Shown one piece after another: positions 44,296 to 51,706 of a stretch of 64,000 nucleotides of DNA (the stretch's first letter is position 1; each line of letters begins with the position of its first letter). A model generated the notes under the pieces. The model saw nothing but the letters and a program-made list of their open reading frames with translations, did no database searches and was not told the origin of the DNA. The translations under genes and the position numbers were made by a program. Source of the DNA: Vibrio sp. Y2-5 (GTDB lineage Bacteria; Pseudomonadota; Gammaproteobacteria; Enterobacterales; Vibrionaceae); assembly GCF_014596725.1 (NCBI RefSeq), contig NZ_JACVEG010000002.1:124001-188000 (forward strand). The letters are read 5' to 3'.

Positions 44296-46089
44296 ATGAT
44301 TACAAGAAGTTCATTAACTCATTTGGCGAAGAGTGCGGACAGCTACGCCTACGATAACGATACTCTCCACATTCGTTTTCGTAGTGCAAGAGGCGAAGTT
44401 GACCGTGTAACACTGTGGATAGGTGACCCTTATACTTGGGCTGAAGGTGGCTTGGACGGCGGAAACTTGGGCGGAAGCGATGCTCACGGCTGGACAGGGG
44501 GGACTGAAGTTCCAATGCAATTGGAAGGGCAAAGCGAACACCATGATCATTGGTTTGCTCCTTTCGTACCACCAAAAAAACGCACTCGCTATGGCTTTAT
44601 TCTGTATGGAAAAGAGGGTGAGAAACTGCTGTTTGGCGAAAGGCGTTGTGTGGATATTCAAGACGAGCAACGCGCAGAAGTTGAATTGAGTAACTTAAGC
44701 AATTTTTTCTGCTTCCCTTACATCAACCCCAAAGATGTGCTGAAAACGCCAGAATGGGTTCGCAACACCATCTGGTATCAAATTTTTCCAGAGCGTTTCT
44801 ACAACGGTCGCCCGGAAATTTCCCCAAAAAATGTACAACCATGGGGAAGTACACCCACTGGCGATAATTTTATGGGGGGCGACTTGTGGGGCGTGATTGA
44901 GAAGCTGGATTATTTGCAAGAACTTGGTATCAACGGCCTCTATTTCTGCCCGATTTTCACCGCCAATGCCAACCACAAATATGACACTGTCGATTACTAC
45001 AATGTTGATCCTCATTTTGGTGGTAACGAAGCATTTCGAGCCTTAGTGCAAGAAGCGCATCGCCGTGGGATGAAAGTAATGCTGGATGCGGTATTCAATC
45101 ACATCGGTCATCAATCACCACTCTGGTTGGACGTGATTGAAAAAGGCGAACAATCCCGCTATGCCGATTGGTTCTGGATCAAGCAGTTTCCCGTGTATCC
45201 GAATAAACCCAAATCTGAGTGGGATTTTGACAACCTTAATTACGAAACATTCGCTAACGTATCGGAGATGCCTAAACTCAACACTGAGAATCCAGAATGC
45301 CGCGCATATCTATTGGACGTCGCACGACACTGGGTACAGGAATTCGACATTGATGGCTGGCGTTTGGATGTCGCCAATGAAGTCGACCACGAGTTTTGGC
45401 GCGATTTTCGTCGCGTAGTAAAAGACATAAAACCCGACTGCTACATCCTTGGTGAAATCTGGCATGAGGGAATAGCTTGGTTAAGAGGTGATCAATACGA
45501 TTCGCTGATGAATTACCCATTGACTCAAGCCATCACCGATTTTTTTGCTCTTGGACTCGATGACAAAACAAGCTTCATCAATGCGGTAACTCGCTCTTAT
45601 CTTTCCTACCCGAGGAATGTCAACGAGGCGATGTTTAACCTGCTTGAAAGCCACGATACTACGCGCTTATTGAGCCTATGTGGCAACGACAAACGTAAAG
45701 CGAAACTCGCTTATCTGTTCATGTTCACCCAAGTAGGGTCACCATGCATCTACTATGGTGGTGAAATTGGTATGGATGGACAAAAGGGGATGGGACTGGA
45801 GCTGAATCGTAAATGTATGATTTGGGACGAACACGAACAGGACCTTGAGTTCAGAGCCTTTATACAAAAGCTGATTAAACTTCGCCAAACTTACCCAGAG
45901 TGCAACCAACCTTACCTTGAGTGGTTAGATATTGACCACCCACATGTCGTCGCTTTCCGTAAGGGCGATTTACAAGTCGTACTCAATAACAGTGATGTAG
46001 AAGTGCAATGTATTGCCAACGACATTCCACTCTCTTTACCCCCATTTGGCTATGAGATACGCAATATCGTCACTCAGGTAAAGCTATGA
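44296..46089 (+). CDS. cymH: Cyclomaltodextrinase/neopullulanase (GH13_20-like, CymH)
   Basis: Cytoplasmic GH13 hydrolase of 597 aa that would open imported cyclodextrins and cut maltodextrins. An N-terminal beta domain (~1-120) typical of the cyclodextrinase group precedes the barrel; WYQIFPERFYNGRPE marks its start. Catalytic residues are Asp358 (GWRLDVANE), Glu387 (ILGEIWHEG) and Asp454 (LLESHDTTR), all present; the first conserved region is MLDAVFNHIG. No signal peptide is seen. AGGAACCGTT precedes the ATG. Its stop overlaps the next start (ATGA). K. oxytoca CymH has this role and nearly this length. Confidence 0.94.
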   Translation: MITRSSLTHLAKSADSYAYDNDTLHIRFRSARGEVDRVTLWIGDPYTWAEGGLDGGNLGGSDAHGWTGGTEVPMQLEGQSEHHDHWFAPFVPPKKRTRYGFILYGKEGEKLLFGERRCVDIQDEQRAEVELSNLSNFFCFPYINPKDVLKTPEWVRNTIWYQIFPERFYNGRPEISPKNVQPWGSTPTGDNFMGGDLWGVIEKLDYLQELGINGLYFCPIFTANANHKYDTVDYYNVDPHFGGNEAFRALVQEAHRRGMKVMLDAVFNHIGHQSPLWLDVIEKGEQSRYADWFWIKQFPVYPNKPKSEWDFDNLNYETFANVSEMPKLNTENPECRAYLLDVARHWVQEFDIDGWRLDVANEVDHEFWRDFRRVVKDIKPDCYILGEIWHEGIAWLRGDQYDSLMNYPLTQAITDFFALGLDDKTSFINAVTRSYLSYPRNVNEAMFNLLESHDTTRLLSLCGNDKRKAKLAYLFMFTQVGSPCIYYGGEIGMDGQKGMGLELNRKCMIWDEHEQDLEFRAFIQKLIKLRQTYPECNQPYLEWLDIDHPHVVAFRKGDLQVVLNNSDVEVQCIANDIPLSLPPFGYEIRNIVTQVKL

Positions 46090-46982
46090 AGCTTGGACTT
46101 TCTGTTGACTCAAAATGGATATGGGGCGTTGTCATTGATGATAATGAGAAGTCCCATTATCGCAATCAACTAAAGACCCCTGTCAGTGCGCAGCAAACCG
46201 CTGCGCTCATATCTAGCATGGCGCTGAGCATGCAACGTATGTTTGGCCCGCTAACGCAAGTTGGCATCAATTTGATGCCTGACTGTTGGCAGGGACAAGA
46301 ACAAGCATCCAATGCTAAAGAAACTCTGTCTAAGTGGTTAGCGATGCAACTTTCTATTCCTTACCAATTGTTCGATCCGGCGGTGATTGCTCTGTCACAA
46401 CTACAAACACATCCTGCGGGCAACGTGCTCAGCGCGATACTGGATGATGGTTGCGAGCTGTGCGTGACCGATCAAATCTGCCCAACCAAACCCTACTTCA
46501 ATGTGCTGGACTTGGGGTGGGCGCACAAACCACTAAAAGGTTATCAAAGTTTGGTTGATGGTTTGACACCATTGTGCAGTTGTGGAAGCGATGAATGCAT
46601 TCGGCAATATCTGTCACGAGAAGGGATAGAGCGCCAATATCATCAACTCTCATTGCAACATCGTGATGCTAACGACATTATCCACGGCATTGATGACAAC
46701 CACACTTGGTCAACTCGGGTCTATCGCATCTGGATAGATCAGCTTGCCAGAGCACTCTCTGACTCAATCATACGCTTCAAACCCAAACTTCTAGTACTGA
46801 GCGGTAGCTTAACTTCGCATCCGGACTTAGCCCTGACACTTAAAGGCACCTTAAGCCGCTACTGCCAGTATGACACTCTGCCAGACATTATTTGTCTGCA
46901 TAACAACGAATATGGTTTTGCTCAGGGCGCTATCTCTATGTGTGCCGGAAATTCTACACAACCATCTACATTCATTGCATAA
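46086..46982 (+). CDS. Degenerate ROK-family protein
   Basis: Protein of 298 aa resembling the ROK (repressor/ORF/kinase) family. The zinc motif is clear: CSCGSDECIRQYLS with Cys164, Cys166 and Cys171. The N-terminal phosphate-binding DxGGT motif is replaced by SVDSKWIWGVVID, and the usual END of the active site is FDP (Asp97), so sugar kinase activity is doubtful. No DNA-binding domain precedes it. It is coupled to cymH by a four-base overlap and followed by a TrmB regulator. It may sense sugar without phosphorylating it, or be a strongly diverged glucokinase. Confidence 0.75.
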   Translation: MKLGLSVDSKWIWGVVIDDNEKSHYRNQLKTPVSAQQTAALISSMALSMQRMFGPLTQVGINLMPDCWQGQEQASNAKETLSKWLAMQLSIPYQLFDPAVIALSQLQTHPAGNVLSAILDDGCELCVTDQICPTKPYFNVLDLGWAHKPLKGYQSLVDGLTPLCSCGSDECIRQYLSREGIERQYHQLSLQHRDANDIIHGIDDNHTWSTRVYRIWIDQLARALSDSIIRFKPKLLVLSGSLTSHPDLALTLKGTLSRYCQYDTLPDIICLHNNEYGFAQGAISMCAGNSTQPSTFIA

Positions 46983-47033
46983 GGAATGGTAACCTTGACG
47001 AAAATTTGCGTGAACAATTACCGAGGAACTCCC

Positions 47034-47861
47034 GTGACCGAGCTGGTAACAAAACTGATGGACTTTGGCTTTACGAAAACTGACGCTTTGGTTTATATCA
47101 ACTTGCTTAAAAATGGCCGCTCCAGCGGATATAAAATAGCCAAAGAGATTTCCCTCTCTCGTTCATCTGTTTATTCGTCGATTGACAACCTATACAAGAA
47201 CGGTTGTATCTTTATGTCCGATGGCGATACCAAAGAATATGAAGCCAAGTCTCCGGATCTGATATTCAGTCAGATTGAGAAAAAGACGATAGAGAACATT
47301 CACATCCTGAAGAAAGAGCTCTCACGCATGATGCTTCAGGAAGAGAAAGAATTTATCTATAACGTTACAGGGTTTGAAAATCTGATTCAAAAAGCTCGGG
47401 AAATGCTTAACCTAGCGCAAATGGAAGTTTATCTTAATACGGATTTTAATCTCGAACTGATTGCAGACGAGATTTGCCAAGCCATAGAACGTGGAGTGCG
47501 AGTAATAGTTTTCTCTTTTAATCGCTTAGCCTTACCGCACCCTAAAGTTGAACACTATTCTCGTTCAGATAACCCTGAACAGCGCTATCCTTCTCACCGC
47601 TTTATGCTTGTGGTGGACATGAAACAAGCGATGATGTTTTCCCACCGAGAGGAGACTCAAGGCTTGTTCTCAAACAACCGCTTGATCATTAAAATGATGG
47701 CTGAACACATTCACAGTGACATTTATCTTACTGAGTACGAAAAATTAGCTTTAGAAAAGCGTTTTCGAATCGCTACCATCCATGAATTGGAAAACAATAT
47801 GGTGACGGATGACCGTTTAAATGTACATTCTCACCCGCAACCTCAAAGTAGTGATCGATAG
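47034..47861 (+). CDS. TrmB-family transcriptional regulator
   Basis: Regulator of ~275 aa. An N-terminal winged helix (~1-75: ELVTKLMDFGFTKTDALVYINLLKNGRSSGYKIAKEISLSRSSVYSSIDNLYKNGCI) is followed by a coiled linker (IEKKTIENIHILKKELSRM) and a sugar-sensing phospholipase-D-like domain. I prefer the GTG at 47034: GAGGAACTCCC precedes it and the TrmB domain starts there. An ATG at 46986 would add 16 residues but its AAGGA is too close. TrmB proteins of hyperthermophilic archaea control maltose/trehalose uptake, so the call fits this sugar locus. It is last in the rightward operon and probably controls both cym operons. Confidence 0.85.
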   Translation: MTELVTKLMDFGFTKTDALVYINLLKNGRSSGYKIAKEISLSRSSVYSSIDNLYKNGCIFMSDGDTKEYEAKSPDLIFSQIEKKTIENIHILKKELSRMMLQEEKEFIYNVTGFENLIQKAREMLNLAQMEVYLNTDFNLELIADEICQAIERGVRVIVFSFNRLALPHPKVEHYSRSDNPEQRYPSHRFMLVVDMKQAMMFSHREETQGLFSNNRLIIKMMAEHIHSDIYLTEYEKLALEKRFRIATIHELENNMVTDDRLNVHSHPQPQSSDR

Positions 47862-47883
47862 CGATTAAGCACAGTGTTGCGAT

Positions 47884-47928
47884 GGAAAATTGGTTGCTAT
47901 AGGAAATTGGTTGCTATGGAAAATAGTT
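47884..47928 (+). repeat. Short tandem repeat
   Basis: GGAAAATTGGTTGCTAT (47884-47900) is repeated as GGAAATTGGTTGCTAT (47902-47917) and begins a third time (GGAAAATAGTTG). It lies in the gap after the TrmB gene and has no evident function. Confidence 0.6.
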
Positions 47929-47952
47929 GGGCAGCTTCAAGTCGTGCTGCCC
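47929..47952. terminator. Hairpin between convergent trmB and cmd genes
   Basis: GGGCAGC (47929-47935) pairs with GCTGCCC (47946-47952), a GC-rich 7-bp stem with a 10-base loop. T-runs are poor on both strands. It may be a weak bidirectional terminator. Confidence 0.5.
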
Positions 47953-47964
47953 TATCAAGCTTTG

Positions 47965-48342
47965 CTATTTGCTTCGTTCAGAAAGTACTTCTTTAAAAGC
48001 AAACATTCCATTTAATGCCGCGGGGAATCCTGCGTAGACTGACATTTGGATTATGACTTCTTTCAGCTCTTCTTCTGTACAACCCACATTAAGGGCGGCG
48101 TTCAGATGTACTTTTAGCTGTGGTGTACAATTCCCCATCGCTGTCAGCGCAGAAACGGTTGCTATCTCTCTTGATTTTAAGTCTAACCCCTGGCGGGTAT
48201 AAATATCACCAAACGGGTATTCAATGGTAAATTTGGCTAAATCAGGGCAAATGTCACGCAGGCTTTCTATAACTTTTTCACCAGCCTCACCATCAATTTT
48301 TGATAGCTGTTCTAACCCAGATTTAAATCGTTGACTGTCCAT
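47965..48342 (-). CDS. Carboxymuconolactone decarboxylase family protein
   Basis: Small helical protein of 125 aa of the AhpD/CMD superfamily: GDIYTRQGLDLKSREIATVSALTAMG, then LKVHLNAALNVGCTEEELKEVIIQMSVYAGFPAALNGMFAFKE. The CxxC motif of AhpD peroxidases is missing; it has a lone cysteine in NVGC, as in the gamma-carboxymuconolactone decarboxylase and YraC-like group. It lies behind a MerR-type promoter and just downstream of a merR gene, recalling aldehyde-stress loci such as Bacillus adhR/yraC. True decarboxylase activity is not assured. Confidence 0.9.
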   Translation of the reverse strand: MDSQRFKSGLEQLSKIDGEAGEKVIESLRDICPDLAKFTIEYPFGDIYTRQGLDLKSREIATVSALTAMGNCTPQLKVHLNAALNVGCTEEELKEVIIQMSVYAGFPAALNGMFAFKEVLSERSK

Positions 48343-48373
48343 TTTGTGTGCTCCTATTAATGACTACCAGCAC

Positions 48374-48404
48374 ACCATACAAGTTAGAGTTAACTCTAAG
48401 TCAA
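48374..48404 (-). promoter_or_regulatory. MerR-type promoter/operator for the cmd gene
   Basis: On the minus strand, -35 TTGACT (48404-48399) and -10 TATGGT (48379-48374) are 19 bases apart. The spacer is filled by the perfect palindrome TTAGAGTTAACTCTAA (48384-48399). The over-long 19-bp spacer with a central dyad is the hallmark of promoters activated by MerR-family proteins. The -35 overlaps the merR stop codon. Confidence 0.85.
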
Positions 48405-48757
48405 CTTACTTTCCCACTTTTATATAAATCAATTTTTACTTCTAATGCATCCAGATGCTCGACCTGTTGCTGGATATGTTGTTTTAATTTTTCTCGGTGT
48501 TTTTCTAGCAGTGCTTGACGTTCTGCTCTGGTTTGAGCGCCTATATCTCTTAATGACGCATACTTTTGAATTTCTTCTAATGGCATCCCCGTGTCTTTCA
48601 GTCTTTTAATGAAATTAATCCAATCAATATCCCGATTGGAGTAGATACGATGACCACTGCTATTTCTTTGCACATGTTTGAGTAAGCCAATTTTTTCATA
48701 GTATCGAAGCGTGTAAGCCGAGAGGCCCACTAGATCCGAAAACTTCTTCATATTCAT
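48401..48757 (-). CDS. MerR-family transcriptional regulator
   Basis: Regulator of ~118 aa: a MerR winged helix (MKKFSDLVGLSAYTLRYYEKIGLLKHVQRNSSGHRIYSNRDIDWINFIKRLKDTGMPLEEIQKYASL), a long dimerisation helix and a short tail. No metal-binding cysteine cluster is seen, so it fits the aldehyde/electrophile-sensing AdhR/NmlR-like group rather than metal sensors. The ATG at 48757 has AAGG nine bases upstream; an upstream GTG-type start adds 16 residues. The cmd gene follows 58 bases on with a MerR-type promoter between, its probable target. Confidence 0.9.
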   Translation of the reverse strand: MNMKKFSDLVGLSAYTLRYYEKIGLLKHVQRNSSGHRIYSNRDIDWINFIKRLKDTGMPLEEIQKYASLRDIGAQTRAERQALLEKHREKLKQHIQQQVEHLDALEVKIDLYKSGKVS

Positions 48758-48903
48758 CTTTATCACCTTTCTGCTTTCATTGGCCAGACTCACGCCAACA
48801 CTCAACGCAACACATTAACGGAGCAGATGAGTTGTTGCCATACAAATGCCTTGTTCCTCATAAATAGAGCTTAGAATGTGACAATTCAGCCAAACTCAAA
48901 ACG

Positions 48904-48930
48904 AAAAAAGCGAGCACTGAGCTCGCTTTT
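48904..48930 (-). terminator. Terminator after ackA
   Basis: On the minus strand, AAAAGCGAGC pairs with GCTCGCTTTT (arms 48921-48930 and 48906-48915), 5-base loop, followed by TTCG. It lies 22 bases after the ackA stop. Confidence 0.92.
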
Positions 48931-48952
48931 AACAATATGACGTTAATTGTTA

Positions 48953-50143
48953 TTACAGCAATTCAACTGACTGTTGAGCAATCACGAATTCTTCATTGGT
49001 TGGAATCACCATCGCCAGTTTAGAGTCGGCTGTAGTCACTGTACCTGATTGACCGAAGCGCGCTGCCGCATTGCCAGCTTCGTCTTCTTGGTAGCCAAAT
49101 ACTTTTAGATACTCAAGGATTTCACTGCGAATTGGCAGTGAGTTTTCACCAATACCGCCGGTGAACACAATGGCATCCACTTCTTCACCGATCGCTACCA
49201 TGTATGAACCGATGTATTTGGCCACGCGGTAAGTGAAGATATCAAACGCCAGTTTCGCACGCGGGTTACCGTTGTCCATCGCTTCCAGCACGCCACGAGC
49301 ATCGCTGGTAATGCCAGACACGCCAAGGAAACCTGATTTTTTGTTCAGCATTTCAAACAGTTCTTCTTGTTTCCAGCCTTTGCGGAACAAGAATTCGATC
49401 ACGCTTGGGTCCAAATCACCACAACGTGTGCCCATCATCAGGCCTGCCAGCGGTGTTAAGCCCATGCTGGTGTCGATGCATTGACCATTTTTAATGGCTG
49501 TGACTGACGCGCCGTTACCAAGGTGAACAGTAATGAAGTTGCTTTCTTCAACGGGTTTGTTGATGGCTTTCGCTGCTTCACGGCTTACGTAGTAATGGCT
49601 TGTGCCGTGTGCGCCATAACGACGAACTTTGTGCTCTTGGTACAGCTCGTATGGCAGCGCGTAAACGAACGCTTTCTCTGGCATGGTTTGGTGGAAAGCC
49701 GTGTCGAAAACAGCAAATTGAGGCAGATTCGGGAACGCTTCCATCGCTGCGCGCATACCCGCCGCGTTGGCTTTGTTGTGCAAAGGTGCCAGTTCAGCAA
49801 GACGCTCAACGTCAGCAATCACAGCCTCATCCACACGAACAGTTTCTTTAAAGGTTTCGCCACCCGCGACGATACGGTGACCCACAGCGACAAACTTAGA
49901 ACTTAGGCCCAGCGTTTCAAGCAGTGCCACCACGCGGTTGACTGCGTATTTGTGATGGTTCCCGCCTGCAGGAATCGCTTCTTCGGATTTCTGACCCTGG
50001 TATTTCCAGCTGATAACCGCTTCCGGCAAACCAAAACATTCTCCAAGACCCGACACTAAAGCATCACCGCTCTTTGAATCAATGACTGCAAATTTTAGTG
50101 AGGAGCTACCAGAGTTGATAACCAACACATACGAGTTCGACAT
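48953..50143 (-). CDS. ackA: Acetate kinase AckA
   Basis: Interconverts acetate + ATP and acetyl phosphate + ADP (EC 2.7.2.1), ~396 aa. Signatures are YVLVINSGSSSLKFAV at the N-terminus, VGHRIVAGGETF, VFDTAFHQTMPEKAFVYALP, YGAHGTSHYYV, TVHLGNGASVTAI, MGTRCGDLDP and FTGGIGENS. The ATG at 50143 (MSNSYVLV) has AGGAAAGAG upstream; an in-frame start at 50167 adds eight residues. No pta gene is beside it, so this is probably an accessory acetate kinase, with the pta-linked copy elsewhere. Confidence 0.95.
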   Translation of the reverse strand: MSNSYVLVINSGSSSLKFAVIDSKSGDALVSGLGECFGLPEAVISWKYQGQKSEEAIPAGGNHHKYAVNRVVALLETLGLSSKFVAVGHRIVAGGETFKETVRVDEAVIADVERLAELAPLHNKANAAGMRAAMEAFPNLPQFAVFDTAFHQTMPEKAFVYALPYELYQEHKVRRYGAHGTSHYYVSREAAKAINKPVEESNFITVHLGNGASVTAIKNGQCIDTSMGLTPLAGLMMGTRCGDLDPSVIEFLFRKGWKQEELFEMLNKKSGFLGVSGITSDARGVLEAMDNGNPRAKLAFDIFTYRVAKYIGSYMVAIGEEVDAIVFTGGIGENSLPIRSEILEYLKVFGYQEDEAGNAAARFGQSGTVTTADSKLAMVIPTNEEFVIAQQSVELL

Positions 50144-50469
50144 GGGGCTCTTTCCTGTATCCGACAATGAATATGAAGCTTATGCTTCGTGTGTTTTCCT
50201 ATGTCCATTATTCAATAATTTTTGAATCTTTCAACTTTGTTTTAATTCTTTGAGACCACTCTCGTGATTTTTATTGATCTCTAGCAAGATTTTATTTTTT
50301 TCGCCTTGTGAAATATTCAATTTGCGCTTCACACCAACTATAGACCACTAAGCGAAAAAACCGCCTACAAATGATTGTAAGCGATTGAATTACCTAGCCT
50401 GTTATTTTGTTAGTGCACTTAATTTTATATGCCATTAGTTACATTTAACACCTAAGTGGTAATGCATCA
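50144..50469. other. Intergenic gap upstream of ackA
   Basis: This 326-base AT-rich stretch holds the ackA promoter side and leads to the TonB-receptor remnant. I see no gene, RNA or clear operator in it. Confidence 0.5.
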
Positions 50470-50679
50470 TCACAACTGATAAGACGCCGAAATTTTATAA
50501 CTTCTTCCCGGTTCATAATCATTTGTGGTCGCGCCACGCGCCGTTCCAAGACATGATGCGTGAGATACGTAAACCTCATCAACGATGTTTTCTATATCCA
50601 CAGTCACGATTAAATAACCGTCTGACATCAATAGCAGCGCCGCAACCGACATTACAGAACAGGCAAGACGCAGGAGCAA
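50470..50679 (-). pseudogene. Remnant of a TonB-dependent receptor (C-terminal end)
   Basis: The last ~51 codons (50470-50625) read SDGYLIVTVDIENIVDEVYV, then SHAS, GTARGATTNDYEPGRSYKIS and ASYQL. This matches the final beta-strands of TonB-dependent (haem/siderophore-type) receptors, where N(I/L)xDxxYxSHAS and EPGRxxKxSxSYxF are common. The preceding codons do not look like receptor and no barrel lies upstream, so nearly all of the ~650-700-residue gene is gone. It is most likely a decayed deletion relic. A Fur-type site occurs 3.5 kb away at 54135. Confidence 0.6.
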
Positions 50680-50728
50680 AAAGGGCGTGATTTTAGCTTT
50701 AGAACCACTTCAAATAAGTGGCAATAAA

Positions 50729-50766
50729 AAAGGGTTCCGTTAAGGAATGTTTATTCGGAACCCTTT
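50729..50766 (-). terminator. Terminator after the class II amidotransferase gene
   Basis: On the minus strand, AAAGGGTTCCG pairs perfectly with CGGAACCCTTT (arms 50756-50766 and 50729-50739), followed by TTTATT. It lies 12 bases past the stop. Confidence 0.9.
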
Positions 50767-50778
50767 GAAAATAAGGAA

Positions 50779-51537
50779 TTAAACTTGGTAAGTTTGGCAG
50801 TGATGTCCCAACACATGGGTAATGGTTTGAGGGGGAACGCTCTCCCAACCGGGTTCTTTTGCCAAAGGCTCTGACGCTAGAATGATATCTTCACCTTGTT
50901 TCTTAACAAACACTGTTGGTGGTTGCTGATCAGAACTGTAGCGAACTAGCCAGAGTTGCTCACCATCAGAAACACAAATAGAAGCCTTGAAAGGTTCTGT
51001 TACCCCTTTTTTGGCCATCGTTTGCTCAATGTCATAAATGGTCTTACGAATGGCTGCCACTGGCTGTTCAAACAAGCCATTCATAATCATGAGCAAAAAG
51101 ACTAACTCACTGTCAGTGCTGCCTTGCTGCTTGATATAGATGTCTTCCGGCAACATACGCTCTAACGAGTATTTCACTTTGGCAAATTCGCCTATCTGAC
51201 CGTTATGCAAAAACATCCAGTTATCTATAACAAAGGGATGGCAGTTGCTACGTGAAACGCAGCTCCCTGTCGAAGAGCGAACATGAGCCATAAAACGGTG
51301 CGAACGAATATGATGCGCTAAGGAGCGTAAGTTATCATCTCCCCATGCAGGTAACACTTCATGAAACTGCCCCGGTGTTGAACGTTCGGTATACCAACCT
51401 AATCCAAACCCGTCTGCATTAACTCGGGTGATTGTTTTTCGAGCTTCGATACTTTGATGAACAAGAGAATGTTCGGGGTGAAAAATAAGCTCATCTAGAT
51501 AGATAGGGCTTCCTTGATACGCGAGCCAACGACACAT
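50779..51537 (-). CDS. Class II glutamine amidotransferase (YafJ-like)
   Basis: N-terminal nucleophile amidotransferase-like protein of ~252 aa. The start is set by chemistry: the ATG at 51537 gives MCRWLAYQGSPIYL, so Cys2 becomes the N-terminal nucleophile after methionine removal. Other marks are RVNADGFGLGWYTE, MAHVRSSTGSCVSRSNCHPF, MFLHNGQIGEF and QGSTDSELVF. A longer in-frame start (51579) would bury the cysteine and is rejected. E. coli YafJ has this build; the physiological substrate is unknown. It is a single gene with its own terminator. Confidence 0.92.
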   Translation of the reverse strand: MCRWLAYQGSPIYLDELIFHPEHSLVHQSIEARKTITRVNADGFGLGWYTERSTPGQFHEVLPAWGDDNLRSLAHHIRSHRFMAHVRSSTGSCVSRSNCHPFVIDNWMFLHNGQIGEFAKVKYSLERMLPEDIYIKQQGSTDSELVFLLMIMNGLFEQPVAAIRKTIYDIEQTMAKKGVTEPFKASICVSDGEQLWLVRYSSDQQPPTVFVKKQGEDIILASEPLAKEPGWESVPPQTITHVLGHHCQTYQV

Positions 51538-51706
51538 AAAACACGCAATCCTATAACGACAAAAACGATAATTAACCACGAATTTTGTAAGGACGCAATA
51601 ATCACAGATAAGACTACAATGCTTGCTGTGTATAGCTTGTGAGAGGTTTCAGTATACATTCTACACTCGACAGAAGTATCGAGTGCAGAACGTAAAGGCG
51701 ACAAAA

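Noticed and set aside
47884..47928. Possible CRISPR-like repeat
   Set aside because: Only about 2.5 short copies with a one-base gap and no spacers or cas genes.
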